Source: JADFAK01 sp047615865 (GTDB lineage: Bacteria > Bacteroidota > Bacteroidia > Flavobacteriales_D > Sanyastnellaceae). Taken from it: 64,000 nt of DNA. The notes below the pieces were generated by a model, which saw only the letters and a list, made by a program, of their open reading frames with translations, did no database searches and was not told the DNA's origin. This document shows positions 36,207 to 45,109 of the stretch, in pieces (position 1 is the stretch's first letter; each line of letters starts with the position of its first letter). The stretch is taken from assembly GCA_047615865.1 (NCBI GenBank), contig JBLHIB010000002.1:17791-81790 (forward strand). The letters run 5' to 3'. The position numbers were made by a program, and so were the translations under genes.

Positions 36207-36749
36207 ATGAAACGATACATTTTTATTGCACTCACCTTGGCTATGATAAGCTGCGGTGACAGTCCAAAAGTCGATATGATTACTGGAGAGACCAAAGAAG
36301 AGCTTGTCGAGCGCATCAACGAATGCGAGGCCAATGCCCTCAATGGAGACACCAAAATCGACAAGGTAAAAGGGCATGAATTGATGCGTTCATATTTGGA
36401 CTACACCAATACTTATCGTGACGATTCTATTGCTGGAGTTTACTTATTCAAGGCCGGCGATGTTGCAAGAAATTTGGGTCGATACAAGCAGGCTATTTCT
36501 ATTCTTACCAACCTGCACGACGGATTCCCAAAACATACCAAGAAGGCTGAAACTGCTTTTCTAATTGCATTCATTCAAGACAATGATTTACATGACCGCG
36601 AAATGGCAAAAAAGGCCTACGAGAACGTAATCAAGCTCTATCCAGAGCACACATTGGCATCAGATGCGCAGGCCAGAATCCAGACTCTCTATATGACTGA
36701 TGAAGAAATGATCGAGATGTTCCGCAAGAAGAATGAAGTCGATTCTTGA
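36207..36749 (+). CDS. TPR-containing lipoprotein
   Basis: 180 residues from ATG 36207, one base after the def stop; an in-frame ATG at 36162 lies inside def and is less likely. The lipobox ends at Cys16 (LAMISCGDSP). Residues about 75-170 contain tetratricopeptide-like helices (AGVYLFKAGDVARNLGRYKQAISILTNL, AKKAYENVIKLYPEHTLASDAQARI), similar in style to BamD/YbgF-type periplasmic TPR proteins. Probable envelope scaffold; partner unknown. Confidence 0.85.
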   Translation: MKRYIFIALTLAMISCGDSPKVDMITGETKEELVERINECEANALNGDTKIDKVKGHELMRSYLDYTNTYRDDSIAGVYLFKAGDVARNLGRYKQAISILTNLHDGFPKHTKKAETAFLIAFIQDNDLHDREMAKKAYENVIKLYPEHTLASDAQARIQTLYMTDEEMIEMFRKKNEVDS

Positions 36750-36784
36750 TGCTTTTTTCGCTCTCCTTTAAAGTGTGAATTGGC

Positions 36785-37805
36785 GTGCGCTTTAATATTT
36801 ATCTGTCATTGAACTGCCAATTGCATTCTGTTCTCAAGGTCTCTGGACTTTTGCACCGGTGATTTTCTGCTTTGTCATAGTCCCGATCGCTGAAATTATT
36901 TTTGGCACACAAAAAGCAAACCTCAGTGAGGTAGAGAAGGAAATCGCTTCGAAAGATCGACTCCATAATCTTATCTTGTATCCTCTATTGTCCATCCAGC
37001 TAGTCCTAATGGGATGCTTCATATTCTCGATCCAAGAAGAGGGTCTTTCTATAGTGGATATCATAGTTAGAGTATCGGGAGTCGGCATGTTGTGCGGAGT
37101 AATTGGGCATCAACGTGGCCCACGAACTCGGTCACCGTCCCAATAGGTCTGAACAATTCATGGCAAAACCCCTTCTACTCAATTCACAATACAAGTATTT
37201 CTTTGTGGAGCACAACAAAGGACACCACAAAAAAGCAGCAGCACATGATGATCCAGCGACGGCCAGACTAAAAGAATCAGTTTACGCTTTTTGGTTTCGA
37301 TCAATATATTGGAGTTATATCTCTGCTTGGAAGATTCAAAACCAGGAAATAAAACGAATGGGTTACAGATTTTAAGCCTTAAAAACGAGATGTTGTGGTA
37401 TGTTATTCTGCAAAGCGCTGTCCTGTTGATGCTTGCCATCTTCTTCGGTCCTCTCACCATGCTTCTATATTTGGGCCCAGCCTTCATGGGTATTCTTCTA
37501 CTATAAACCGATAATTACATTGAGCATTATGGCCTAAAACGTGCCATGGTCAATGATAAACGACAAGAAAATGTGCAAGTATGGCACAGTTGTAATTCAG
37601 ATCATGTTGTTTGGTAGGCTCATGCTTCTTGAACTCACGAGGCACTCCGATCATCATTTCAATTCGCAGAAAAAGCACCAGATTCTCTACGCTTGAAGAG
37701 GCTCCACAGATGCCTGCGGGCGATCCAGGAATGATGGTTCTCTAACTCTTGCCCCTACTTTGGTTTGCCTTGATGGACAAGCAACTTCGCCTTTTAAGCG
37801 ACAAG
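36785..37805 (+). pseudogene. alkB: Decayed alkane 1-monooxygenase (AlkB) gene
   Basis: Pieces in different frames give an almost full AlkB. N-terminal helices appear near 36800-37090 (QGLWTFAPVIFCFVIVPIAEIIFG). All three His boxes remain readable: HELGHRP (37118), EHNKGHHKKAA (37210) and later NYIEHYGLKR and SDHHFNSQKKHQ. The C-terminal piece EAPQMPAGDPGMMVL and LWFALMDKQL ends near 37805. Frameshifts occur near 37105 and 37370, an in-frame TAA at 37504, and further breaks after 37600. AlkB is a membrane di-iron enzyme that hydroxylates alkanes; this copy cannot make it. Boundaries are approximate. Confidence 0.88.
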
Positions 37806-37849
37806 CGCAAATAATTCCATCATTTCGTTCGCTGGCTGACTCAAAATCC

Positions 37850-37857
37850 TAATTTTG
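37850..37857 (+). promoter_or_regulatory. -7 element (TAATTTTG) for fbaA
   Basis: TAATTTTG lies 22 bases before the ATG at 37880. Confidence 0.65.
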
Positions 37858-37879
37858 TGGCGGATTTAAAGACTAGACA

Positions 37880-38947
37880 ATGAGCAGATTCAGATCAGGA
37901 GTTCTCCACGGAGATGAGGTTACAGATTTATTGCGTCACGCGAATGAAAACAACTACGCATTGCCGGCGGTAAACGTAGTAGGAACAAGCACCGTAAATG
38001 CGGTGATCGAAGCGGCAAAAAAGGTAAACTCGCCTGTAATTGTGCAATTCTCCAGCGGTGGTGGAGTTTTCTATGCCGGAAAGGGATTGTCAAATGACAA
38101 CCATGCTGCTGCCATTGCAGGATCTGTTTCAGGCGCACTTCACGTGCATGAGATGGCCAAAGCCTATGGTGTACCAGTCATCCTTCACACTGATCATTGT
38201 GCCAAAAAATTGCTTCCTTGGATCGACGGTCTGCTCGACGCAGGTGAAAAATTCCACGCTGCAACCGGTCAACCTTTGTACAGTTCGCATATGCTCGACC
38301 TTTCTGAAGAGCCTATTGAGGAGAACATCGCAATCTCTCGTAAGTATTTCGAGCGGATGAACAAGATTGGAATGACCATAGAAATCGAACTCGGCATTAC
38401 CGGTGGCGAGGAAGATGGCGTGGACAATACAGGCATCGACAGCAGTAAATTGTATACTCAGCCAGAAGAAGTGGCTTATGCCTATGAGGAACTTTTAAAG
38501 ATCTCTGATCGTTTCACCGTTGCCGCAGCATTCGGTAATGTGCATGGTGTGTACAAGCCGGGAAATGTTTCTTTAGAGCCTATCATTCTCAAGAACTCTC
38601 AGGAGCACATCCAGAAAAAATACAATACGGGCAATAACCCAGTTAACTTTGTATTCCACGGTGGTTCTGGTTCGGACCCGGCTCAAATCAAAGAAGCGAT
38701 TGAGTACGGTGCCATTAAAATGAACCTAGATACGGATATGCAATGGGCATTTTCTTGTGGTGTTCGCGACTATATCCTAGATAAGAAGGACTACATGCAA
38801 GCTCAAATAGGAAACCCCGACGGCGATGACAAGCCGAACAAGAAATATTACGACCCACGTGTTTGGCTACGTGAGGGCGAAAAAACTTTTATCGATCGAC
38901 TAGAGGTTGCCTTTCAGAACTTGAATTGCATCAATAGAAATAGCTAG
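37880..38947 (+). CDS. fbaA: Class II fructose-bisphosphate aldolase
   Basis: 355 residues, close to E. coli FbaA in length and sequence. Visible blocks: VILHTDHCAKKLLPWIDGLL (zinc His and catalytic Asp), SSHMLDLSEEP, IEIELGITGGEEDGVDN, NVHGVYKPGN and VFHGGSGS. It cleaves fructose-1,6-bisphosphate to two triose phosphates, or the reverse, in the cytoplasm. It appears to be transcribed alone from its own promoter. Confidence 0.98.
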   Translation: MSRFRSGVLHGDEVTDLLRHANENNYALPAVNVVGTSTVNAVIEAAKKVNSPVIVQFSSGGGVFYAGKGLSNDNHAAAIAGSVSGALHVHEMAKAYGVPVILHTDHCAKKLLPWIDGLLDAGEKFHAATGQPLYSSHMLDLSEEPIEENIAISRKYFERMNKIGMTIEIELGITGGEEDGVDNTGIDSSKLYTQPEEVAYAYEELLKISDRFTVAAAFGNVHGVYKPGNVSLEPIILKNSQEHIQKKYNTGNNPVNFVFHGGSGSDPAQIKEAIEYGAIKMNLDTDMQWAFSCGVRDYILDKKDYMQAQIGNPDGDDKPNKKYYDPRVWLREGEKTFIDRLEVAFQNLNCINRNS

Positions 38948-38995
38948 TCTGTTCAATACACAATCCAATCGTTGATTAACTTATAAACTCAAAGC

Positions 38996-40243
38996 ATGAA
39001 AAAATCTGTCCTCTACTTACTGTTTGCGGTCTTAGCGTTTCACGCAAATGGACAGATCAAATTGATGTCATACAACATCCTCAATTACCCAACGAGCGAG
39101 CTGATTGGACGTGCAGATACCCTTCAGCACATTATTGATTATGTGGAGCCAGATATTCTAATGGTTCAAGAATTGAAATCTGCATGGGGCTTGGAGCAAT
39201 TGCTGACAGTTTCCTTTGCCAACCAAAGTGGCAACTTCGCTACTTCAGAGTATGTTCCTCAGCAAGGGAATCCTGGTAATTCGAATTCGTTGCAACAGGC
39301 TATTGTTTATGACCAAGATAAATTTACACTTTACTCGCAAGACGAAGTAATCACTACCTACAGAGATGTCAACGAATTCGTGCTTTACCTCAACGATTCG
39401 CAATTGCCAAACGGAGCCGACACTACCTTTATATACTTGTATGTGACTCACCTCAAAAGTAGTTCAGGCAATACCAACCAGCAATTGAGACTAGAAATGG
39501 TGGAAGCTTGGCGCGAGTATATTGAAGCCAATGTTGATGATGATGCTATGGTCATTTTCGCAGGAGACTTCAATGTATACTCTTCTACTGAGCCAGCTTA
39601 TCAACTCCTTTTGGGCTCTGATGAGACAATTCCATTGTACGATCCAATAGACGCTCCAGGTGTTTGGACCGACAGCGGATATCCCAACAAGGAATATCTA
39701 ACGCAGAGCACACGTACGCAGACTATATTCAACGACGGCGCTAGTGGTGGTTTGGATGATCGCTTTGATTTCATCCTAGTGAGTGACAATCTCCTCGATC
39801 AATCGAGTACAGTTCATTATCTAGAAGACAGTTACCTCGCTTTGGGAAACAATGGAACTTGCTACAATCAAAACATCCTCGATTGTGATCAGGGCAATGA
39901 CGTTCCTTATTCTATGTTAAGTTCCCTCTACTATATGTCTGATCACCTTCCTATTATTATGGAGCTTGAAACGTCAGTAGATTTGGCTTTGGACGTAGCA
40001 CATTTGCCACTCCAGAAAAACTTCGGTACATACTTCAATGGCCGACTAGGACAAATCACTTTTAAATTCCCAAAGCTTAGTCCGACCGAATACCAAATTT
40101 TCTCGGCACATGGAAGTCTAATCCAGACTGGCAGGATAGCCCAAGGTCAGCGTTTCGTCGATTGCAAAATGGAAGATGCTGGATTGTACTTATTCTGCAT
40201 TCCTTCTACAGGTGAGACATTGCGTTTCTTCGTTAAAGACTAG
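38996..40243 (+). CDS. Secreted endonuclease/exonuclease/phosphatase-family protein
   Basis: 415 residues with a signal peptide (MKKSVLYLLFAVLAFHANGQ). The metal-dependent EEP fold is marked by LMSYNILNYP, ILMVQELKS, LYVTHLKSS, FAGDFNVYSS, DDRFDFILVSD and the terminal MSDHLPI. Such enzymes are DNases, phosphodiesterases or phosphatases. Residues about 330-415 form a short beta domain (EYQIFSAHGSLIQTGRI ... AGLYLFCIPS) that resembles a T9SS type A sorting domain, although the FPNP entry is replaced. A role in extracellular nucleic acid breakdown is plausible (inference). Confidence 0.88.
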   Translation: MKKSVLYLLFAVLAFHANGQIKLMSYNILNYPTSELIGRADTLQHIIDYVEPDILMVQELKSAWGLEQLLTVSFANQSGNFATSEYVPQQGNPGNSNSLQQAIVYDQDKFTLYSQDEVITTYRDVNEFVLYLNDSQLPNGADTTFIYLYVTHLKSSSGNTNQQLRLEMVEAWREYIEANVDDDAMVIFAGDFNVYSSTEPAYQLLLGSDETIPLYDPIDAPGVWTDSGYPNKEYLTQSTRTQTIFNDGASGGLDDRFDFILVSDNLLDQSSTVHYLEDSYLALGNNGTCYNQNILDCDQGNDVPYSMLSSLYYMSDHLPIIMELETSVDLALDVAHLPLQKNFGTYFNGRLGQITFKFPKLSPTEYQIFSAHGSLIQTGRIAQGQRFVDCKMEDAGLYLFCIPSTGETLRFFVKD

Positions 40244-40393
40244 CAATCAATTGACTGCTGCAGTTGAATCATTAAGTAGCTGGATTACCATTCATACCGT
40301 TGGTACAATAGTTGTTTAGAACCGACCAAGGTTGAACTAGCTTTACCTATCGAATCCAAAAGAATAAATATGCCCAAAGAAATAGCACATACA

Positions 40394-42244
40394 ATGAATA
40401 AACTGACTCTTCTCTGCCTAATGTTATTGGGCTTTACTCTTGCAAGTGCTCAAAGTGATCGCTGGCAACAAAAAGCCGAATACGTCATGGATATCGATAT
40501 GGACGTAGAAAAGCATCAGTATGCGGGCAAGCAGAGTCTTACTTATTACAACAACTCTTCAGATGTTCTGGATAAGGTTTTTTACCATCTCTACTTCAAT
40601 GCATTCCAACCGGGAAGCATGATGGATGTAAGAAGTCAAAACATCTCTGATCCAGATCCACGAGTAGGTGATCGTATTGGCAACCTTACACCTGAAGAAG
40701 AAGGCTGGATTAAAGTAAAGTCGCTGACAATGAACGGGAAGAAGGTAGGCTATGTCGTTTCCGGGACTATTCTAGAGGTAACTCTTCTCAAAGGTATTAA
40801 GCCAAATTCAAAGGTAGTTTTCGAAATGGAATGGGACGCGCAAGTTCCGTTGCAAGTCCGTCGCTCAGGTTGGAACAATGCCGAAGGTGTTGAATTCAGT
40901 ATGACGCAATGGTACCCAAAAATGTGTGAGTACGACTATGAAGGATGGCATTCAAATCCATACATCGGTCGTGAATTTCATGGTATTTGGGGAGACTTCG
41001 AGGTCAACATAAACATGGATAGCAGATATACATTGGGCGGAACCGGCGTTGTACAAAATGGCAACGAAGTGGGCAAAGGATATGGAGATTCTCCCGTTCA
41101 ACGTGGTCCTCAGAAGCAAAAAACAATGTGGAAGTTCAAAGCGGAGAATGTACATGACTTTGCTTGGGCAGCAGATCCAGACTATCACCACGATGTGAAA
41201 AAATTGAAGAATGGAACCGAGCTTCATTTCCTTTATCAGGACGATGAAGAGTACAACACAAACTGGGTAGAAATGCAGGATTTCATGTTGAAGTCATTTG
41301 ATTACATGAACGAACATTTTGGTGAGTATCCTTACCCACAGTACACTTTCATTCAAGGCGGTGACGGTGGTATGGAATACCCGATGATTACCTTGATTAC
41401 AGGAAAGCGAAAAGTATCCAGTCTTGTGGGTGTTAGTGTTCATGAATCTGCGCACTCTTGGTACCAAGGTGTTCTTGCAACCAACGAAAGCTTATACGAA
41501 TGGATGGACGAAGGTTTTACATCTTATGCCTCTTCTGAAACCATGGGTCACTTATTTGCAGGCCGCTCATATCCTCCTCATCACTGGTCTTACGAGGGAT
41601 ACTTCGGGATCGTTCGAGAAGGAATTGAGGAGCCTCTCATTACGCATGCGGATCACTACAATACTAATTCGGCGTATGGTACAGCCGCATACAGCAAGGG
41701 AGAAGTTCTTGTAGCTCAATTGGGTTATGTAATAGGTCTAGAGAATTTAGAACAGGTACTGCTGGACTATTTCAATATTTGGAAGTTCAAGCACCCCAAC
41801 CCAACAGATTTTAAGAGAGTAGCTGAAAAGCAAAGTGGACTGGAGCTAGATTGGTACTTCGAGTATTTCGAAAAAACTACGAAGACCATTGATTATAAGG
41901 TAAGTCAAGTAGTAGGACAGGATGGTAAAACAGCGGTTACTTTGGAAAGAGTTGGACTGATGCCAATGCCTCTAGATGTCCTCATCACCTTTCGCGATGG
42001 CACGAAGAGCATGGTAAACATTCCTTTGAGGATTATGCGTGGCTCTAAGCCTTCGGCAAATGACTATACGCGTATTGCTGAAGATTGGCCTTGGACTAAC
42101 CCAACCTATACTTTGCAACTCGACAGACATATCTCTGACATTCTCAGCATTGAGATTGATCCAGAAAGGGGCATGGCGGACATCGATAGAAGCAACAACA
42201 GCTTCACCTTGGAAGAAGGAGTTGAATTCATTTGGAAGCACTAG
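40394..42244 (+). CDS. Secreted M1-family metallopeptidase
   Basis: 616 residues from ATG 40394, chosen for the signal peptide MNKLTLLCLMLLGFTLASAQ; an upstream in-frame ATG at 40370 adds eight residues. N-terminal beta domain is followed by the M1 thermolysin-like domain: GGMEYPMITL replaces the usual GAMEN, and the zinc site is HESAHSW with the downstream Glu in WMDEGFTSYA. The C-terminal helical and beta regions follow. Probably a periplasmic or secreted aminopeptidase or peptidase. Four bases separate its stop from bioY, so it likely shares that transcript. Confidence 0.92.
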   Translation: MNKLTLLCLMLLGFTLASAQSDRWQQKAEYVMDIDMDVEKHQYAGKQSLTYYNNSSDVLDKVFYHLYFNAFQPGSMMDVRSQNISDPDPRVGDRIGNLTPEEEGWIKVKSLTMNGKKVGYVVSGTILEVTLLKGIKPNSKVVFEMEWDAQVPLQVRRSGWNNAEGVEFSMTQWYPKMCEYDYEGWHSNPYIGREFHGIWGDFEVNINMDSRYTLGGTGVVQNGNEVGKGYGDSPVQRGPQKQKTMWKFKAENVHDFAWAADPDYHHDVKKLKNGTELHFLYQDDEEYNTNWVEMQDFMLKSFDYMNEHFGEYPYPQYTFIQGGDGGMEYPMITLITGKRKVSSLVGVSVHESAHSWYQGVLATNESLYEWMDEGFTSYASSETMGHLFAGRSYPPHHWSYEGYFGIVREGIEEPLITHADHYNTNSAYGTAAYSKGEVLVAQLGYVIGLENLEQVLLDYFNIWKFKHPNPTDFKRVAEKQSGLELDWYFEYFEKTTKTIDYKVSQVVGQDGKTAVTLERVGLMPMPLDVLITFRDGTKSMVNIPLRIMRGSKPSANDYTRIAEDWPWTNPTYTLQLDRHISDILSIEIDPERGMADIDRSNNSFTLEEGVEFIWKH

Positions 42245-42248
42245 TAAT

Positions 42249-42827
42249 ATGTTTGCAGATTCTATACGCCTACACGGCAACAACACAGTTAATAGTATAA
42301 TTACTGTTTTGATTGGTATCGCTTTGATATCAGTTTTATCACCATTGACTATTGACCTCACCGGACAATTGCAGTTTACTTTACAGACTTACGCTATCAT
42401 TTTAGTGGCGGTAGTGTTTGGCTGGAAAATCGGTCTGGCAGCAACAGTTGGATATTTCATAGTAGGCATCTCTGGAGTTCCGGTTTTCCCTGGCTATGGT
42501 TCAGGAATTGAAAGACTAGTAGGCGAATACGGCGGGTTTTATTTCGGTTTTTTAATGGCTGCGGCCGTATGCGGTTACGTTGCAGAAAGTGCCACTCCCA
42601 CAACCTACGCGCGCAATATTTCGATTTGGCTTCTAGGACATCTTATAGTCCTACTCCTTGGATTTAGCTGGCTTTGGAAGATCATTCCACCACTAAATGG
42701 ATGGATGTCTGAGCTTGAGCCTTTAATCCCTGGAATGATGATCAAAGTGGCTCTTGGAATGGTAACCGTCCACATCATTGGGCGGATTATTGAAAACCGT
42801 CAAAAGCTAAAGAAAAGTCCAAATTGA
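42249..42827 (+). CDS. bioY: Biotin transporter BioY
   Basis: 192 residues from ATG 42249. Six membrane helices are visible. The pattern QLQFTLQTYAIILVAVVFGWKIG, then YFIVGISGVPVFPGYGSG and FGFLMAAAVCGYVAE, is the BioY S-component of energy-coupling-factor transporters. It binds biotin and works alone at low level or with the EcfAAT energising module, which is not encoded in this window. It lies between two M1 peptidases in one orientation. Confidence 0.94.
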   Translation: MFADSIRLHGNNTVNSIITVLIGIALISVLSPLTIDLTGQLQFTLQTYAIILVAVVFGWKIGLAATVGYFIVGISGVPVFPGYGSGIERLVGEYGGFYFGFLMAAAVCGYVAESATPTTYARNISIWLLGHLIVLLLGFSWLWKIIPPLNGWMSELEPLIPGMMIKVALGMVTVHIIGRIIENRQKLKKSPN

Positions 42828-42855
42828 TTAATCGTTGGCTTCCGTGCCGACTTTG

Positions 42856-42863
42856 TACATTTA
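42856..42863 (+). promoter_or_regulatory. Possible -7 element (TACATTTA) for the second M1 gene
   Basis: TACATTTA differs from TAnnTTTG only in the last base. It lies 19 bases before the ATG at 42883, and TTG at 42835 is a possible -33 box. Confidence 0.4.
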
Positions 42864-42882
42864 TGGCCCCAACCCAAACCAA

Positions 42883-44769
42883 ATGAAATACACGAACTAT
42901 TTAATGTTTTTTGCTCTTTCGATCGCAATGGCATCATGTGGACAAGCTGAAGAAAAGCCACAAGAGCATAGTGATAAGAGCAAGATGAAAATCGCCAATA
43001 TGAAATTAGCTAGTGACGCTCATTCGTATTCCAAGCCAGAAGATGCTGTCGTAAAGCACCTAGATTGGGATGCTGTAGTCGACTTTGATGAAAAAATCAT
43101 CACTGCGACTGCCGATTACCAGATCGAGAATTTGACAGGAACAGATGTCATTATTCTAGACATCAATCACTTGAATTTGAAGGAAGTCCTCGTAGATGGC
43201 GAACTTACCGAATTTCACATCGGAACTGAGAAAAAATATCTTGGTCGGCCCCTAGAGATTCCTATCAAGTCCGACTCTAAGAAAGTGACTATCATGTACG
43301 AAACTAGCAAGGGTGCTGAAGCATTGTTGTGGGTGGATGGCGACGAGCCTTTTCTTTTCACACAATCGCAGGCAATTCTTGCAAGGACTTGGATTCCATG
43401 TCAGGACAGTCCGGGCGTCAGATACTCGTACAATGCGCGTGTAAAAGTACCAAGTGACTTGATGGCTCTTATGAGCGCCGAGAATCCTCAGGAGAAAAAC
43501 GCTACTGGAGAGTACACCTTCAAAATGGAGCAGCCTATTCCTTCGTATTTGATGGCTTTGGCTGTTGGAAATGTTGAATTTCGCGCTATTGGTGATCAGT
43601 CTGGTGTATATGCGATACCTTCTCTCATTGAAGCGGCAGAATACGAATTCCAAGAAATGGATGACATGTTGCTTGCAGCTGAAGAGTTATACGGCAAGTA
43701 CGTTTGGGGCCGTTATGACCTACTTATCCTCCCTCCTGCCTTCCCATTTGGTGGAATGGAGAATCCACGATTGACATTTGCTACTCCTACGATTATCGCT
43801 GGTGACCGCTCTCTTGTAGCTCTCGTAGCTCATGAATTGGCGCACAGTTGGTCAGGAAACCTGGTAACAAACAGCACATGGGACGATTTCTGGTTGAATG
43901 AAGGATTTACTGTTTACTTCGAGCAGCGCATCATGGAAGCCGTATACGGACGTGAGCATGCTGAGATGCTGGCCAAACTCACCAAGCAAGAATTAATTGC
44001 TGATGAAGAAGACATTCGAGTAACACAGAACATGCCGAATGACACAAAATTAAAGCTTGACCTATCGGGACGTAATCCTGATGATGGCCTTACAGCTATT
44101 CCATACAACAAAGGATACTTCTTCCTCCGTTTGATGGAAGAGACAGTAGGACGAGATAAGTTCGACGCATTCTTGAAAGCATATTTCACTGAGCATTCGT
44201 TCCAAGTAATGGACACGGATAATTTCCTAGCCTACTTGAATGACAGGCTTTTGACCGATGAAGATCGAGCTGCAATTGACATTGACGCCTGGGTATTTGG
44301 AATTGGCATTCCTGATAACATTCCAACTGTAGAATCTGACCGCCTTGAGCGCGTTGATTCTGTTCTTACTGAATGGGTAGCGGGTAATATGTTGATTGAG
44401 AATATTGACATGAATTCATGGGTGTATCAAGAAAAGTATCGATTCATTTCTGAAATTCCTGAATCTATCACTGCCGAGCAAATGGCTGAGTTGGATGCTG
44501 CATTCGGCATTCTAGAAACGGGTAACAATGAAGTTTTGTTTGCCTGGTTAGAGAAGAGTATTCGTAAGAACTATGAAGCTGCTTATCCTCGAGTTGAATC
44601 ATTCTTAGTAAGTGTGGGCCGACGAAAGTTCTTGACTCCGCTTTACCGCGCGATGAAGGAGACTGACCAAATGGATATGGCCATAGACATCTATACCAAA
44701 GCAAGACCTCATTACCATGCGGTTGCTGTAGGAACTATGGATGAGCTTTTGGAGTTCCCTGCAGAGTAA
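42883..44769 (+). CDS. M1-family aminopeptidase lipoprotein (leukotriene A4 hydrolase-like)
   Basis: 628 residues from ATG 42883. A lipobox ending at Cys19 (SIAMASCGQ) replaces a longer TTG-initiated frame from 42835. The classical M1 motifs are complete: FGGMENPRLTFATPTI and HELAHSW with the third ligand in WDDFWLNEGFTVYFE. The C-terminal helical domain resembles leukotriene A4 hydrolases and the cold-active aminopeptidase ColAP. It removes N-terminal amino acids from peptides at the envelope. It is less like the first M1 peptidase, so the two are not recent duplicates. Confidence 0.93.
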   Translation: MKYTNYLMFFALSIAMASCGQAEEKPQEHSDKSKMKIANMKLASDAHSYSKPEDAVVKHLDWDAVVDFDEKIITATADYQIENLTGTDVIILDINHLNLKEVLVDGELTEFHIGTEKKYLGRPLEIPIKSDSKKVTIMYETSKGAEALLWVDGDEPFLFTQSQAILARTWIPCQDSPGVRYSYNARVKVPSDLMALMSAENPQEKNATGEYTFKMEQPIPSYLMALAVGNVEFRAIGDQSGVYAIPSLIEAAEYEFQEMDDMLLAAEELYGKYVWGRYDLLILPPAFPFGGMENPRLTFATPTIIAGDRSLVALVAHELAHSWSGNLVTNSTWDDFWLNEGFTVYFEQRIMEAVYGREHAEMLAKLTKQELIADEEDIRVTQNMPNDTKLKLDLSGRNPDDGLTAIPYNKGYFFLRLMEETVGRDKFDAFLKAYFTEHSFQVMDTDNFLAYLNDRLLTDEDRAAIDIDAWVFGIGIPDNIPTVESDRLERVDSVLTEWVAGNMLIENIDMNSWVYQEKYRFISEIPESITAEQMAELDAAFGILETGNNEVLFAWLEKSIRKNYEAAYPRVESFLVSVGRRKFLTPLYRAMKETDQMDMAIDIYTKARPHYHAVAVGTMDELLEFPAE

Positions 44770-44807
44770 TACAACAGACCAACTTCAAGTTGATATAGAA
44801 CATACTG

Positions 44808-44841
44808 CCGAGTCATTGGAAATTTATTTTCGATGGCTCGG
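44808..44841 (+). terminator. Weak terminator-like hairpin after the second M1 gene
   Basis: CCGAGTCAT (44808-44816) pairs with ATGGCTCGG (44833-44841), including one G-T wobble. The T-tract after it is poor. Confidence 0.4.
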
Positions 44842-45054
44842 CTTTCATTTAGGCGACGCGGTTCAATTGCATTCTATTCCCTCGACTTCCACAGACCCGC
44901 TATGCTCAATGACGGGTTATTCACGCACTAGGCTTTCTTTCTTTTCGACAAATGGCTTTATGCACAACTCGGTTCTCGATCAAAGAAAATCGGACGAAGT
45001 TTCCATTTAGTTGTAGCATTGAATTTCGCAGTCGAGACCTCTCATCAATACAAA

Positions 45055-45090
45055 AAAGCCTCACTAGAAATTGCTTTCTAGTGAGGCTTT
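45055..45090. terminator. Strong bidirectional terminator
   Basis: A perfect 16-bp stem: 45055-45070 pairs with 45075-45090 around the loop TTGC. On the minus strand it is followed by six T, 20 bases after the stop of the 45110-48823 gene. The plus strand tail is GAATTTTG. Confidence 0.92.
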
Positions 45091-45109
45091 GAATTTTGTT
45101 TAGTGCCAA

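Larger units (their letters stand above)
44770..45109. other. 340-bp intergenic region between convergent genes
   Basis: No gene is supported. It holds a weak hairpin (44808-44841) just after the M1 gene and a strong 16-bp terminator stem (45055-45090). An 89-codon frame at 44741-45010 overlaps the M1 gene end and has no recognisable features. Confidence 0.7.

Noticed and set aside
44741..45010. 89-codon frame as a small gene
   Set aside because: It overlaps the end of the M1 peptidase gene, has no signal or domain, and contains the hairpin at 44808-44841.
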